Counted from the stretch's first letter, positions 8,758 to 18,126 are shown. The stretch: 64,000 nucleotides of DNA from Actinomadura sp. NBRC 104412 (GCF_030269515.1 NZ_BSTM01000019.1:83853-147852); one strand, 5' to 3'. The notes: generated by a model not told the origin, from the sequence alone. Made by a program: numbers and translations.

Positions 8758-10211
8758 AGCACGGTGACCGTGCCGCCCGACGACGAGATGACCGCCGAGT
8801 CGGTGATGGCCGCGCTGATCGTGCTCTGCCTGTCGCGGAGCTGCGTGCGCCAGTTGCTGGTCTCCAACTGGCGGTCGTACTCGGCGCGGTACCGCTGGGT
8901 GATCCGGGCGTGCGCGGCGGCGATGTCCTGGTCGATGCGGCGGTAGTCGAAGCTCAGCACGGCCTTGATCGCCTCCCCCGCCGCGCGGGTCGCCTCGGCC
9001 GTGCCGGCGGGCGGCACCGCCACGTCGGCCACCGGGGAGGCGGAGGGCGACGGCTTGGGATCGCCGTTCCCGCCGGACGCCAGCGCGAACGCGGCACCGC
9101 CGCCCGCCAGCAGGACGAGCGGAGCCGCCACCGCCACGGCGATCCGCAGGCGGCGCTTGGCCGAGCCGGGCGGGATGGTGTGATGCGGCGGAAAGGTGAC
9201 GGGCTGCCCGGGGACCGGCGGCGCTCCCGGACCGCCGGGCGGCGGCTCCGACTCGGCCGCGGTGCCGAACCCGCCAGGCCCGATCCCGAAGCCCGCGGGC
9301 CCGCCGAACCCGCCCTGGCCGGCGAACGGCCCGGCCGGGGCGCCGCCCGCGAAGGACGCCCCCGTGGTCAGCGCGCCCTCCGGCTCCGCCGCCACCGTTT
9401 CCTGGCTGCCCAGCAGCTCCAGTAGCACCTCCTGCGCCCCGGGACGGTGGGCCGGGTCCTTGGCCAGGCAGGCCGCCACGACCGTGCGCAGCGAATCCGG
9501 CAAGGCCGACATGTCCGGTTCGTAGTTCAGAACGCGGTGGAACACCGCGGAGATCGTGTCGTTGCCGAACGGGTGCCGCCCGGTCGCCGCGAACAGCATC
9601 GTCGAGCCCCAGGCGAACATGTCCACGCCGGGGCCGAGCTCGCCGTCGGTGACCTGCTCGGGCGCCATGTACGAGGGGGTGCCCACCACGCCGCTGCCCT
9701 TGGCCGCGGCCGAGCCCATCACCCGCGCGATCCCGAAGTCGATCACGCGCGGGCCGTCCGGGCCCATCAGGACGTTCGCCGGCTTGAAGTCGCGGTGCAG
9801 GATGCCCGCGCGGTGGATGGCCGCCAGCGCGGTGACCGTGCCGATCGCCAGCCGGTCCAGATCGGTGCCGGTGCGCGGCCCGGCGTCCCCGCCGACCAGC
9901 TCGGTCAGGGACGGGCCCGGCACGTACTCGCTCACCACGTACGGAAGCTCGCCGGAGATGTCGGCGTCCAGGACCTGCGCGGTGCAGAACCCGGCGACCC
10001 GCCCGATCAGCTCCATCTCCCGCTCGAACCTCGCCCGCCACTCGGGGTTGCGGCTGAGCGAGGCGCGCAGCAGCTTGATCGCCACCTCGCGGCCGTCCTC
10101 GCCCTCGGCCAGGAACACCACGCTCTGACCGCCCTCGCCCAGCCGCCCCTTGACCTGGTAAGGCCCCAGCCTCTCCGGATCGCTGGGCAGCAGGGGGCGA
10201 ACGGACGTCAT
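8724..10211 (-). CDS. Transmembrane Ser/Thr protein kinase (frameshifted near its C-terminus)
   Basis: Hanks-type (PknB-like) kinase. The glycine loop GRLGEGGQS (23-31), ATP-binding Lys46, catalytic HRDFKPANV (Asp141), DFG (158-160) and GTPSYMAPEQ are all intact, so the cytosolic kinase should be active. A Pro/Gly-rich juxtamembrane linker leads to a membrane helix around residue 350 and an extracellular domain predicted to sense the envelope. The reading frame ends prematurely after VTVLSPP at 8724, while the expected tail continues in another frame to 8368. The ATG has GGAGGA upstream. Monocistronic; substrate unknown. Confidence 0.88.
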   Translation of the reverse strand: MTSVRPLLPSDPERLGPYQVKGRLGEGGQSVVFLAEGEDGREVAIKLLRASLSRNPEWRARFEREMELIGRVAGFCTAQVLDADISGELPYVVSEYVPGPSLTELVGGDAGPRTGTDLDRLAIGTVTALAAIHRAGILHRDFKPANVLMGPDGPRVIDFGIARVMGSAAAKGSGVVGTPSYMAPEQVTDGELGPGVDMFAWGSTMLFAATGRHPFGNDTISAVFHRVLNYEPDMSALPDSLRTVVAACLAKDPAHRPGAQEVLLELLGSQETVAAEPEGALTTGASFAGGAPAGPFAGQGGFGGPAGFGIGPGGFGTAAESEPPPGGPGAPPVPGQPVTFPPHHTIPPGSAKRRLRIAVAVAAPLVLLAGGGAAFALASGGNGDPKPSPSASPVADVAVPPAGTAEATRAAGEAIKAVLSFDYRRIDQDIAAAHARITQRYRAEYDRQLETSNWRTQLRDRQSTISAAITDSAVISSSGGTVTVLSPPRTPSRTC

Positions 10212-10341
10212 CGCTTTCCTCCGTCAGGTACGGACCCGCCACGGCGTAACGTGCCGATTACTGCGGATGATGTCAGATCGCACCCTTCCGGTCACCCAGG
10301 TAAACCGGCCGACTCCCCTATCCCGGCCATGCCTTCCCAGG

Positions 10342-12543
10342 TCACGCCTTCTCCAGGTAGTCCGCGCGCTCCTCGTCGAGGAGGGTGGCCAGCTCGGCGG
10401 CGAGCCCGGGGTGGTCGGCCAGGTCGGGATCGGCCTCGACCAGCATCGTCGCCTCGTCCCTCGCGTCCCGGATCACCTCCTCGTCGCGCAGCAGCGTCAG
10501 CAGCCGCAGGCTGGAGGCGCGGCCCGCCTGGCTCGCGCCGAGCACGTCGCCCTCGCGGCGCTGCTCCAGGTCGAGCCGGGAGAGCCGGAACCCGTCGGTC
10601 GTGGACGCCACCGCATCCAGCCGCTCCCGCGCCGGGCTGCCCGGCTCGGCGTCGGTGACCAGCAGGCACAGCCCGGGGAGCGTGCCGCGGCCGACCCTTC
10701 CGCGCAACTGGTGCAGTTGGGAGACCCCGAACCGGTCCGCGTCCATGATCACCATCACGGTGGCGTTCGGGACGTCCACCCCGACCTCGATCACCGTGGT
10801 GGCCAGCAGCACGTCCAGCTCGCCGCGGGCGAACGCGCGCATCGTGGCGTCCTTCTCGTCGGGGTGCAGCTTGCCGTGCAGGACGCCGAGCCGCAGCCCG
10901 GCCAGCAGTTCCTCCAGGCGCGGCAGGAGCTCCATGATGCCCAGCGGCGACCGGCGGTCGCCGTCCTCGGCCGGGCCGGGGGCGGCGGCCCCGTCGCCCT
11001 CGTCCCCCTCCCGCTCCCCGATCCGCGGGCACACGATGTAGATCTGGCGGCCCTCGGCGGCCTCCTCCTTGATCCGCTCCCAGGTGCGGGCCAGGAAGGC
11101 GGGCTTCTCCGGCGGCACCACATGTGTCCTGATCTCCGCCCGCCCGGCGGGGAGCTGGCCCAGCACGGAGGTCTCCAGATCGCCGAAGACGGTCATCGCC
11201 ACCGTCCGCGGGATCGGCGTGGCGGTCATGACCAGCACGTGCGGCCGCCCGCCCGGCACCTTCTCGCGCAGCGCGTCCCGCTGCTCGACGCCGAACCTGT
11301 GCTGCTCGTCCACGACCACCAGCCCGAGGTCGGCGAACTGGACGTGCTCCTCCAGCAGCGCGTGCGTGCCCACCACGATCCCGGCCTCGCCGGACGCCGC
11401 CTCCAGCAGCGCCGCCCTGCGCGCCTTCGCGCCCTGCGAGCCGGTCAGCAGCGCCACCCGAGTCGCGTGGTCGGCTCCCCCGATCTGCCCGGCCTGCGCC
11501 AGCTCGCCCAGCATCGTGGTGATCGAACGGTAGTGCTGCTGGGCGAGCACCTCGGTCGGCGCCAGCAGGGCCGCCTGCCCGCCGCCGTCCACGACCTGCA
11601 ACATCGCCCGCAACGCGACCACCGTCTTGCCCGCCCCCACGTCGCCTTGGAGGAGGCGGTGCATGGGATGGGACAGGGAGAGGTCCTCGGAGATCTCGCG
11701 GCCCACCTCGCGCTGGCCAGGGGTCAGCTCGAACGGCAGGCGGGCGTCGAACGCGTCCAGGAGACCGCCTTCGATCGCGGGGCGCGGCTTGGCGGGGAGC
11801 CGGGCGGCGGCCATCCGGCGCTGCGCCAGCGCCACCTGGAGGACGAACGCCTCGTCCCACTTCAGGCGTGCGCGGGCCTTGCTCAGCTCCTCCCACGACT
11901 TGGGACGGTGGATGCCCTCGTACGCCTCGCGCAGCCCGATGTAACCGTGCCGCTTCAGCATCAGCCGCGGCATCGGGTCGGCGTCCAGCCGCAGGTGGTC
12001 CAGCACCGTGCCGACCGACTTGCCGATCGTCTCGATGTCCAGGCCCTTGGTGGACGGGTAGATCGGGATGATCTCGTCCGCCCACTCCTGCGCGGCCTCC
12101 TCCGCGTCCCTGGCCGCGACCACCTTGTACTGGGGATGGGCGAGCTGCCGCTGCGGCTTCCCGCCGCGCGGCCGGTACGTGGTGATCTTGCCCGCGAACA
12201 GGCCGCGCGTGCCCGGCGACAGCTCCCGCTCGGGACGGTACGAGCCCCGCCTGCCGAAGAAGCTCAGCTTGAGCAGCCCGGTGCCGTCGGTGACGGTGAT
12301 CTCCAGCACGTAGCCGGGACTGCGGGTCAGGGGACGCCCCTGCACCTTCACCACCTCGGCCATCACCGTGACGTGCTCGCCGTCCTGCAACCCGCTCAGG
12401 GGCGTCAGCTCCCCCCTGTGCGCGTACCGGCGCGGGTAGTGGTGCAGCAGGTCGCCGACCGTCTCCAGGCCCAGGCCCTTGGACAGCACCTTGGCGGTCT
12501 TGTCGCCCAGCACCTTGTACAACGGCTCGTCGAGATTCGCCAC
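10342..12543 (-). CDS. recG: ATP-dependent DNA helicase RecG
   Basis: Branch-migrating helicase that rewinds stalled forks and processes Holliday junctions. The N-terminal wedge/OB domain (about 1-200) is followed by helicase motifs: LLQGDVGAGKTVVA (Walker A, about 300-307), VVDEQHRFG, TATPIPRT and the motif ATTVIEVGVDVPNATVM. The 733-aa length is typical. It lies 30 bases downstream of fakA, so the two are probably co-transcribed, the usual actinobacterial arrangement. Confidence 0.97.
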   Translation of the reverse strand: MANLDEPLYKVLGDKTAKVLSKGLGLETVGDLLHHYPRRYAHRGELTPLSGLQDGEHVTVMAEVVKVQGRPLTRSPGYVLEITVTDGTGLLKLSFFGRRGSYRPERELSPGTRGLFAGKITTYRPRGGKPQRQLAHPQYKVVAARDAEEAAQEWADEIIPIYPSTKGLDIETIGKSVGTVLDHLRLDADPMPRLMLKRHGYIGLREAYEGIHRPKSWEELSKARARLKWDEAFVLQVALAQRRMAAARLPAKPRPAIEGGLLDAFDARLPFELTPGQREVGREISEDLSLSHPMHRLLQGDVGAGKTVVALRAMLQVVDGGGQAALLAPTEVLAQQHYRSITTMLGELAQAGQIGGADHATRVALLTGSQGAKARRAALLEAASGEAGIVVGTHALLEEHVQFADLGLVVVDEQHRFGVEQRDALREKVPGGRPHVLVMTATPIPRTVAMTVFGDLETSVLGQLPAGRAEIRTHVVPPEKPAFLARTWERIKEEAAEGRQIYIVCPRIGEREGDEGDGAAAPGPAEDGDRRSPLGIMELLPRLEELLAGLRLGVLHGKLHPDEKDATMRAFARGELDVLLATTVIEVGVDVPNATVMVIMDADRFGVSQLHQLRGRVGRGTLPGLCLLVTDAEPGSPARERLDAVASTTDGFRLSRLDLEQRREGDVLGASQAGRASSLRLLTLLRDEEVIRDARDEATMLVEADPDLADHPGLAAELATLLDEERADYLEKA

Positions 12544-12573
12544 GGTCCCCTTTCTACCGCGCGGCTCCGACCC

Positions 12574-14199
12574 TTACTCCACTCCTATAAGGAGCGGGGA
12601 ACGCACCTGGCCGCCCTCGTACACGCACACCTCCACGTCCGGGTGCCGGTCGCGCAGGTGGGTCTCCAGTGCCTCGACCAGGTCGTCCGGCGCGTCCACC
12701 CCGTGGATCAGCGTGACCAGCTCGCCGCCGCCCGACAGCATCCGGTCCAAAACGTGCGCCGCCACGCCGGTGAGATCCGAGCCGATCATCACCACGTCCC
12801 CCTCGATCAGGCCGAGCACGTCGCCGGGCTGGCACAGGCCCACGCTGGTGACCGCCTCCTCCACGGCCAGTTCCAGATGCCCGAAGCGGGTCGCGCCCGC
12901 CGCCCGCGTCATCGCGATCACGTCCTCGGGGAACCGGCGTAGCGGATCGTGCACCGCCAGCGCGGCCAGCCCCTGCACCGACGCCATGGTCGGCACCACC
13001 GCGATGCGCGCCCCGCTATCACGCGCGCGCTCCGCCGCCGCCTCCGCCAGGGCCAGCACCTCCGGCTCGTTCGGCAGCACCGCGACCTCGTCCCCCGCCG
13101 CCAGGATCGCCTCGGCCAGCACCGCCAGCGGCGGCACCGTACCCGGCTCGCGCCGCACGACGCGGGCGCCGGTGCTCTCGAACAGCGCCGCCAGACCGTC
13201 CGCCGCCGTCACCGCCACCACCGCGCGCCCCACGCAGGGAGCGGGCCGCCCCTGGTGCGGCGAGTCGCCGTCGTGCAGGTAGGTGACGCGGATACGGTAC
13301 GGACGCCCCGCCGCCAGCCCAGCCTCGATCGCGGCGCCCGCATCGTCGACGTGGACATGGACGTTCCACAGCCCGTCCCCGCCCACGACGACCAGCGAAT
13401 CACCCAGGCCGTCCAAGACGCTGCGCAAATCGGGGATGGTCTCGTCCGGGGCATCCAGCAGATACATGACCTCATAGCCGGGACCCGTGGGCGGCGGCCC
13501 GGCCCGTTCGTCCCGCACCGGCGAGGGCGCCCGCGCCGGGATCTCGTACCGCTCCGGGTACTCCTCGGTGATCACGGCGGCCAGCGCGTCCAGGACCACG
13601 CACAGCCCGGCCGCGCCCGCATCCACCACACCGCTGCGCGCCAGCACGTCGAGCTGGTCCGTGGTACGCCGCAACGCCCGCCGCGCCCCATCCGCCGCCG
13701 CCCGCGCCACCACGGCCAGCCCCGGATCGCCGTTCTCCCCCGTCGCGCTCGCCGCCGCCTCCAGAACGGTCAGGATCGTGCCCTCGACCGGACGCTCCAC
13801 CGCGTTGCGCGCCAGCACCGACGCGTACCCCAGCGCCTCACCGAACGCCACACCGTCCGCCACGTTCTCCGGACGCCCCACGATCTCCGCCAGGCCGCGG
13901 AACACCTGGCTGAGAATCACCCCCGAGTTGCCCCGGGCACCCACCAGCGCCCCACGCGTCAGGGCCCGCCACGTCTCCTCGACACCCGCGTCCCCGGGCA
14001 GCTCCGCGACCGCGTCGGCCGCGGCCAGGACGGTCAGATGCAGGTTCGTCCCCGTATCACCGTCCGGGACCGGGAACACATTGAGCGCGTCGATCTCACC
14101 CCGGGTCCGCCCCAGCGCCTCCGCCGCGAGCCGGCTCCACCTCCGCACCGCGATTCCGTCGAGGACTTCGCCCACACTCGGCCCCCTCGCTCCTCCCAC
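12574..14199 (-). CDS. fakA: Fatty acid kinase catalytic subunit FakA (DAK/YloV family)
   Basis: Phosphorylates fatty acids held by a FakB (DegV-type) carrier. The N-terminal DhaL-like ATP domain (about 1-200) shows NVFPVPDGDTGTNLHLT with metal-binding Asp residues, and GARGNSGVILSQ. The C-terminal half has the DAK1_2-like fold (DGDSPHQGR, then VIAMTRAAGATRFGHLE). The 541-aa length fits. No FakB is in this window. It is divergent from rpmB and precedes recG. Older annotations call this family dihydroxyacetone kinase-like; FakA is preferred from the domain order. Confidence 0.88.
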   Translation of the reverse strand: MGGARGPSVGEVLDGIAVRRWSRLAAEALGRTRGEIDALNVFPVPDGDTGTNLHLTVLAAADAVAELPGDAGVEETWRALTRGALVGARGNSGVILSQVFRGLAEIVGRPENVADGVAFGEALGYASVLARNAVERPVEGTILTVLEAAASATGENGDPGLAVVARAAADGARRALRRTTDQLDVLARSGVVDAGAAGLCVVLDALAAVITEEYPERYEIPARAPSPVRDERAGPPPTGPGYEVMYLLDAPDETIPDLRSVLDGLGDSLVVVGGDGLWNVHVHVDDAGAAIEAGLAAGRPYRIRVTYLHDGDSPHQGRPAPCVGRAVVAVTAADGLAALFESTGARVVRREPGTVPPLAVLAEAILAAGDEVAVLPNEPEVLALAEAAAERARDSGARIAVVPTMASVQGLAALAVHDPLRRFPEDVIAMTRAAGATRFGHLELAVEEAVTSVGLCQPGDVLGLIEGDVVMIGSDLTGVAAHVLDRMLSGGGELVTLIHGVDAPDDLVEALETHLRDRHPDVEVCVYEGGQVRSPLLIGVE

Positions 14200-14386
14200 A
14201 GGAAGGTACTACTTACTCCGGCAGACACCTCTGTACCGGCACCGATCGGCCCGGCCGATTCGCCTAGATGGACGGCCGTCGGCTACCCTGATCCGTGCGC
14301 CTCGTCCCGTGGCGCCTTCAGAGCGACCGGCAGGCCCGGCATACGGCCACTCCGGCTCAAAGCATCGACACCACTTGGAGTTTCCC

Positions 14387-14581
14387 GTGGCTTCCGTCTG
14401 CGACGTCTGCGGCAAGCGACCCGGCTTCGGCATGCGCGTCTCCCACTCGCACCGCCGCACCCCGCGCCGCTGGAACCCCAACATCCAGCGCGTCCGCGCC
14501 GTCGTGAACGGCACCACCAAGCGCATCAACGCCTGCACGTCCTGCATCAAAGCCGGCAAGGTCATCAAGCCCAGCGTCTAG
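14387..14581 (+). CDS. rpmB: 50S ribosomal protein L28 (bL28), zinc-binding form
   Basis: 64 residues starting V-ASVCDVCGKRPGFGMRVSHS, with CxxC pairs CDVC and CTSC forming the C+ zinc ribbon. The GTG start at 14387 has TTGGAG six bases upstream. It stands alone, divergent from fakA. Confidence 0.96.
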   Translation: MASVCDVCGKRPGFGMRVSHSHRRTPRRWNPNIQRVRAVVNGTTKRINACTSCIKAGKVIKPSV

Positions 14582-14593
14582 CGCTTATTGCAG

Positions 14594-14769
14594 ACGCGAG
14601 CTGCGCTCCTCGCCTGGCGGCTCGTCGCTTGTTGCGGTTGCGGCGATCGCTGCATCGCTCCGACTCGCCTAGAGGCTCGCTCCGCGATCAGGGTCTCGCT
14701 GGCGCTCGCCCCTGCCTTCGGTCGCGATCGCAACGCCTGGCCGCCGTTTGGGGCTGGGGTGATGGGCTG
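14594..14769 (-). repeat. Structured repeat copy A (inverted orientation)
   Basis: Reverse complement of copies B and C. The shared landmarks, read on the minus strand, are CAGCCCC near the start, GCGTTGCGATCGCG, a GATCGC-rich centre, and the end ACAAGCGACGAGCC then AGGCGAGGAGCGCAGCTCG. It has no coding capacity. A diverged partial copy of the central part follows at about 14776-14845. Confidence 0.75.
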
Positions 14770-14890
14770 AGGTCGTTGCGAGAGGCTGCGCTCGCCCTCT
14801 GCTTTGGGTCGTGATTGCAGCGTTTGGGCGATCGTTCGGGAGCTGAAGGGTGGGTATGGGGGGCGTTCATCGCGGCCGCGGGCTGCGCCT

Positions 14891-15060
14891 CAGCCCCGAA
14901 CGGTCGCTCAGGCGTTGCGATCGCGTCCGAAGGCAGGTTCCGAGCTTGCGAGGAACCTGATCGCGCAGCGAGCCCCCCCAGGTGGGTCGAAGCGATGCCA
15001 GCGATCGCACGCAAGCGCGACAAGCGACGAGCCGCAGGCGAGGAGCGCAGCTCGCGCCTG
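14891..15060 (+). repeat. Structured repeat copy B
   Basis: Direct copy of the element at 15139-15306, about 80-85% similar by eye. It runs from CAGCCCCGAACGG to GCAGCTCGCGCCTGC. The terminal arms GCAAGCGCGA and TCGCGCCTGC can pair. Confidence 0.78.
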
Positions 15061-15138
15061 CTATAAAAGATGGCGCTCATCGCCCGCCGCCGCAGGCGCG
15101 CCAATGAGCACAGTCCCAACTACCTTAGCCCCTCGCCC

Positions 15139-15306
15139 CAGCCCCGAACGGCGGCCAGGCGTTGCGATCGCGTCCGAAGGCAGATTCGAGCGCCAGCGAG
15201 AATCTGATCGCGCAGCGAGCCCCCAGGGCGAGTCGAAGCGATGCAGCGATCGCCGCAAGCACGACAAGCGACGAGCCCCCAGGCGAGGAGCGCAGCTCGT
15301 GCTTGC
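15139..15306 (+). repeat. Structured repeat copy C
   Basis: Third copy. The terminal arms GCAAGCACGA (15255-15264) and TCGTGCTTGC (15297-15306) form a perfect 10-bp stem enclosing the conserved CAAGCGACGAGC...GAGCGCAG segment. Compared with copy B, an A-T pair in the stem becomes G-C, a compensatory change that hints at selection on structure. The whole interval 14582-15333 otherwise holds no gene. Confidence 0.78.
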
Positions 15307-15333
15307 CAATAAACACAGCGCAGCTCTCGCTTG

Positions 15334-16143
15334 CTAAGTCCAAGCGTGATTGACGGGGCCGATTCCGTTGCCTAGGGGGAAGCCTGCGGCTATGGCGCCG
15401 GTGACGTAGTCCTTGGCTTTGGCGACGGCGGTGGGGACGTCTTCGCCTCGGGCCAGGTAGGAGGCGATGGCCGAGGCTAGGGTGCAGCCGGTGCCGTGGG
15501 TGTGGCGGTTGTTGTGGCGGGGGGCGGTGAAGCGGTGTTCGTGTTCGCCGTCGAAGAGGAGGTCGGCGGGTTCGCCTGGGAGGTGGCCGCCTTTGATCAG
15601 GACCCAGCGGGGGCCGAGGGCCTTGACGGCTTCGGCGGCTTCGCGGAGGCCGGTCTCGTCGACGACTTTCACGCCGGTGAGTTGTTCCACTTCCCACAGG
15701 TTGGGGGTGGCGACGGTCGCGGTGGGGAGGAGCGCGGAACGTACGGCGTCGACAGCGTCGGGGGCGAGGAGGGGGTCGCCGTGCTTGGAGACGCCGACGG
15801 GGTCGACCACGATGGGGGCGGTGGCTTCGGCGAGGACTTCGGCGACGGTTTCGACGAGGGCGGTGGACGCCAGCATGCCCGTTTTGATCGCGTGGGCGCC
15901 GATGTCGGACAGGACCGAGTCGAGCTGGGCTCGGACGGCCTCGGGGGGCAGTTCCCAGTAGCCCTGGACGCCGAGGGAGTTCTGCGCGGTGACGGCGGCG
16001 ATGACGCTCATGCCGTGGGTGCCGAGGGCGAGCATCGTCTTCAGGTCCGCTTGGATGCCCGCGCCGCCTCCGGAGTCCGAGCCGGCGATGGTGAGGACGA
16101 GCGGGGGCGCCTGGTTCTCGAGTGATCCGGTCACGATGCCCAC
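15334..16143 (-). CDS. thiD: Hydroxymethylpyrimidine / phosphomethylpyrimidine kinase
   Basis: Thiamine pyrimidine branch: two successive phosphorylations of HMP to HMP-PP. The ribokinase-fold motifs are AGSDSGGGAGIQADLKTM near residue 22, DPVGVSKHGD, LIKGGH and the C-terminal THGTGCTLASAIA with the catalytic-base region. The 269-aa length is normal. Two GTG starts (16141-16143 and 16132-16134) are possible and neither has a good ribosome site. It is near thiL, but a hypothetical gene lies between. No TPP riboswitch was seen. Confidence 0.94.
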   Translation of the reverse strand: MGIVTGSLENQAPPLVLTIAGSDSGGGAGIQADLKTMLALGTHGMSVIAAVTAQNSLGVQGYWELPPEAVRAQLDSVLSDIGAHAIKTGMLASTALVETVAEVLAEATAPIVVDPVGVSKHGDPLLAPDAVDAVRSALLPTATVATPNLWEVEQLTGVKVVDETGLREAAEAVKALGPRWVLIKGGHLPGEPADLLFDGEHEHRFTAPRHNNRHTHGTGCTLASAIASYLARGEDVPTAVAKAKDYVTGAIAAGFPLGNGIGPVNHAWT

Positions 16144-16165
16144 TCTAGGGCGATATGCGGTGGTT

Positions 16166-16756
16166 CTACACGCGTGTGCAGGTCAGGCCGTTCAGCTTGC
16201 AGGAGGACGGGCCCCTCGCGACACCGCGGGCGAGGTAGCTGACCTTGACCTTGCCGCCCGGCTGGAGGGCGGGGGCGCCGGCGGGGCTGCGCACCAGGCC
16301 GAGCGCGCCGGTGCGGACGGCGGTGGCGCCGCGCACGGCGACGATCGTGGCGTTGGGGATGCGGAAGGACATCGTCCAGGACGGCACGGGACGGTCCCCG
16401 CGGTTGGCGATGGTGGTGGTGAAGCGGAAGCCGTTCGAGGTCTTGCTGACCAGCCTGAACGCGACGACGAGCCCATCGGGGCGCTCGGTGGCGCGGGGGC
16501 CGCGCTGGGACACCTGGCCTTCCTTGGTCGGTTCCCTCGGGGCGCCGCCGGCGAAGTTGAGGGCGATCTGCTGGGTGCTCAGCGCGTAGGACACCATGCC
16601 CACGGCGAGGACCAGCGCGACGATCGGGAGCAGCGGCACCGGGATCGATGGCGGCCTTCTGCGGGTGTCCGAGGGGTGCGGCCCGGGAAGCGGAGGTTCG
16701 GCGTCGGGCGGTGCGCCCTCGTCCCCGGTTCGCGCGTGCCTGGAGTGTCGTCCCAT
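16166..16756 (-). CDS. Membrane-anchored protein with CBM2-like domain
   Basis: 196 aa. A Pro-rich cytosolic N-terminus (1-38) is followed by a membrane helix (PVPLLPIVALVLAVGMVSYAL) and an extracellular domain. Residues 105-190 show the family-2 carbohydrate-binding pattern: GFRFTTTIANRGDRPVPSW, a hydrophobic IPNATIVAVRGA strand and a Cys pair near the end (SCKLNGLTC). Sugar binding is inferred only; key surface tryptophans are mostly missing, so the domain may have a structural role. It sits between thiL and thiD on the same strand. Confidence 0.65.
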   Translation of the reverse strand: MGRHSRHARTGDEGAPPDAEPPLPGPHPSDTRRRPPSIPVPLLPIVALVLAVGMVSYALSTQQIALNFAGGAPREPTKEGQVSQRGPRATERPDGLVVAFRLVSKTSNGFRFTTTIANRGDRPVPSWTMSFRIPNATIVAVRGATAVRTGALGLVRSPAGAPALQPGGKVKVSYLARGVARGPSSCKLNGLTCTRV

Positions 16757-16864
16757 CCCATCCCTCTTCGATCACAGGATGTATACCAAACCCGCATCAA
16801 GCATGCCTACCAGACGCCCAAAGGGTTGTGCGGGAACACGACGGCCGCCCGTGTCGCCCCTGGC

Positions 16865-17785
16865 TCACCGGCGGAAGTGGTCCCAGCCGCCTCCCTGGTA
16901 GGACGTGCCGTCGACCAGCACGCCCGCGCCTTCGACGACCCTTCCGACGACCGTCCAGGACGCGGGCGGCACGGTGCCCGGCGGGACGGTGGCGGCGAAG
17001 GCGTGATCCTCCCCACCCGTGAGGGCGTGGCGGAGGCCGTCGGGACCGAGCTCCCGTGGCCTCGGGACGGCGGACGAGTCCACCTCGATGCGGACGCCGC
17101 TCGCCTTGGCGATGTGGCCGAGGTCTTGGAGGAGGCCGTCGCTGACGTCCATCAGGGCGGTCGCGCCCATCGCGCGGGCCTCCTCCCCCGCCGTGTACGG
17201 AGGGCGGGGCCGGCGGTGCGCCTCGATCAGCCCGGCGGGCTCGTCCTTGCCGGCGTCGAGCAGTTCCAGACCGGCCGAGGAGTGCCCGAGCCGTCCCCGG
17301 ACGGCCACCAGGTCGCCGGGGCGCGCGCCGGAACGCGTCAGCGGCGGCCGGCCCGCGAGGTCGCCGAGCGCGGTGATCGCGAGCGTGATGAGCGGCGCGG
17401 CGACGACGTCGCCGCCGGCCACGGACGCGCCGGCCATCGCGCATTCCTCGCCCAGCCCCGCGTACAGCTGCTCGGCCCATTCGACCGGGGTGTCGGCCGG
17501 TGCCGCCAGACCGACCAGCAGGGCGGTCGGCCGCGCCCCCATCGCCACGACGTCGGCGAAGTTCTGCGCGGCGGCCTTGCAGCCGATCTCGTACGGCCCG
17601 GACCAGTCGCGCCGGAAGTGGCGGCCCTCGACGAGCAGGTCGGTGGTGGCCACCACGCGCCCGTCGCTCGCCCGGACCACCGCGGCGTCGTCGCCGGGCC
17701 CCAGCTCCACGGCCGGGCCCTGCCGCAGCCGATCGGTCAGCCGTGTGATCAGCCCGAACTCGCCCAGCTCCCCGATGCTGCTCAT
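16865..17785 (-). CDS. thiL: Thiamine-monophosphate kinase
   Basis: Phosphorylates thiamine phosphate to thiamine pyrophosphate. It has ELGEFGLITRLT, the Mg/ATP region GPGDDAAVV, TTDLLVEGRHFRRDW, ALMDVSDGLLQDLGHIA and TGGEDHAFAATV, all classic ThiL motifs. The start MSSIGELGEF (ATG 17783-17785) is preferred over a GTG five codons upstream. Divergent from the Lrp-type gene. Confidence 0.95.
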   Translation of the reverse strand: MSSIGELGEFGLITRLTDRLRQGPAVELGPGDDAAVVRASDGRVVATTDLLVEGRHFRRDWSGPYEIGCKAAAQNFADVVAMGARPTALLVGLAAPADTPVEWAEQLYAGLGEECAMAGASVAGGDVVAAPLITLAITALGDLAGRPPLTRSGARPGDLVAVRGRLGHSSAGLELLDAGKDEPAGLIEAHRRPRPPYTAGEEARAMGATALMDVSDGLLQDLGHIAKASGVRIEVDSSAVPRPRELGPDGLRHALTGGEDHAFAATVPPGTVPPASWTVVGRVVEGAGVLVDGTSYQGGGWDHFRR

Positions 17786-17879
17786 CCGCCCCCGTCCCAC
17801 CGCCGCCCCGAGGGGCCAGGGCGGCGTGTAACACGATACGGTGACCGTCCGACGTTTATTCTCCGCCCGGGGAGGACGG

Positions 17880-18113
17880 ATGGTGCAGGCCTACATCCTC
17901 ATCCAGACCGAAGTGGGCAAGGCGGCCGAGGTGGCGCGCGAGATCGGCGGCATCCCGGGCGTCACGCTGGCGGAGGACGTGACGGGGCCCTATGACGTGA
18001 TCGTGCGAGCGGAGGCGCGCAATGTCGACGAGCTGGGCAAGCTCGTCGTGGCGCAGATCCAGGCGGTCGAGGGGATCACCCGGACGCTCACCTGCCCGAT
18101 CGTGCACATCTAG
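17880..18113 (+). CDS. Stand-alone Lrp/AsnC ligand-binding (RAM) domain protein
   Basis: 77 aa beginning MVQAYILIQTEVGKAAEVAR, with the effector-binding pattern GPYDVIVRAEARNVDELGKLV. It lacks the usual N-terminal helix-turn-helix, so it cannot bind DNA alone and is thought to modulate or sense amino acids as an oligomer. GGGGAGGA precedes the ATG. This orphan sits beside thiL and the DUF3515 gene in many actinomycetes. Confidence 0.9.
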   Translation: MVQAYILIQTEVGKAAEVAREIGGIPGVTLAEDVTGPYDVIVRAEARNVDELGKLVVAQIQAVEGITRTLTCPIVHI

Positions 18114-18126
18114 CTTCCAGGTTCCC

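Noticed and set aside
15061..15697. Long minus frames overlapping the repeat copies
   Set aside because: Pro/Arg-rich translation of the GATCGC repeats without start sites; non-coding.
15334..16143. TPP riboswitch upstream of thiD or thiL
   Set aside because: No CUGAGA-type element or suitable leader; the 5' gaps are short.
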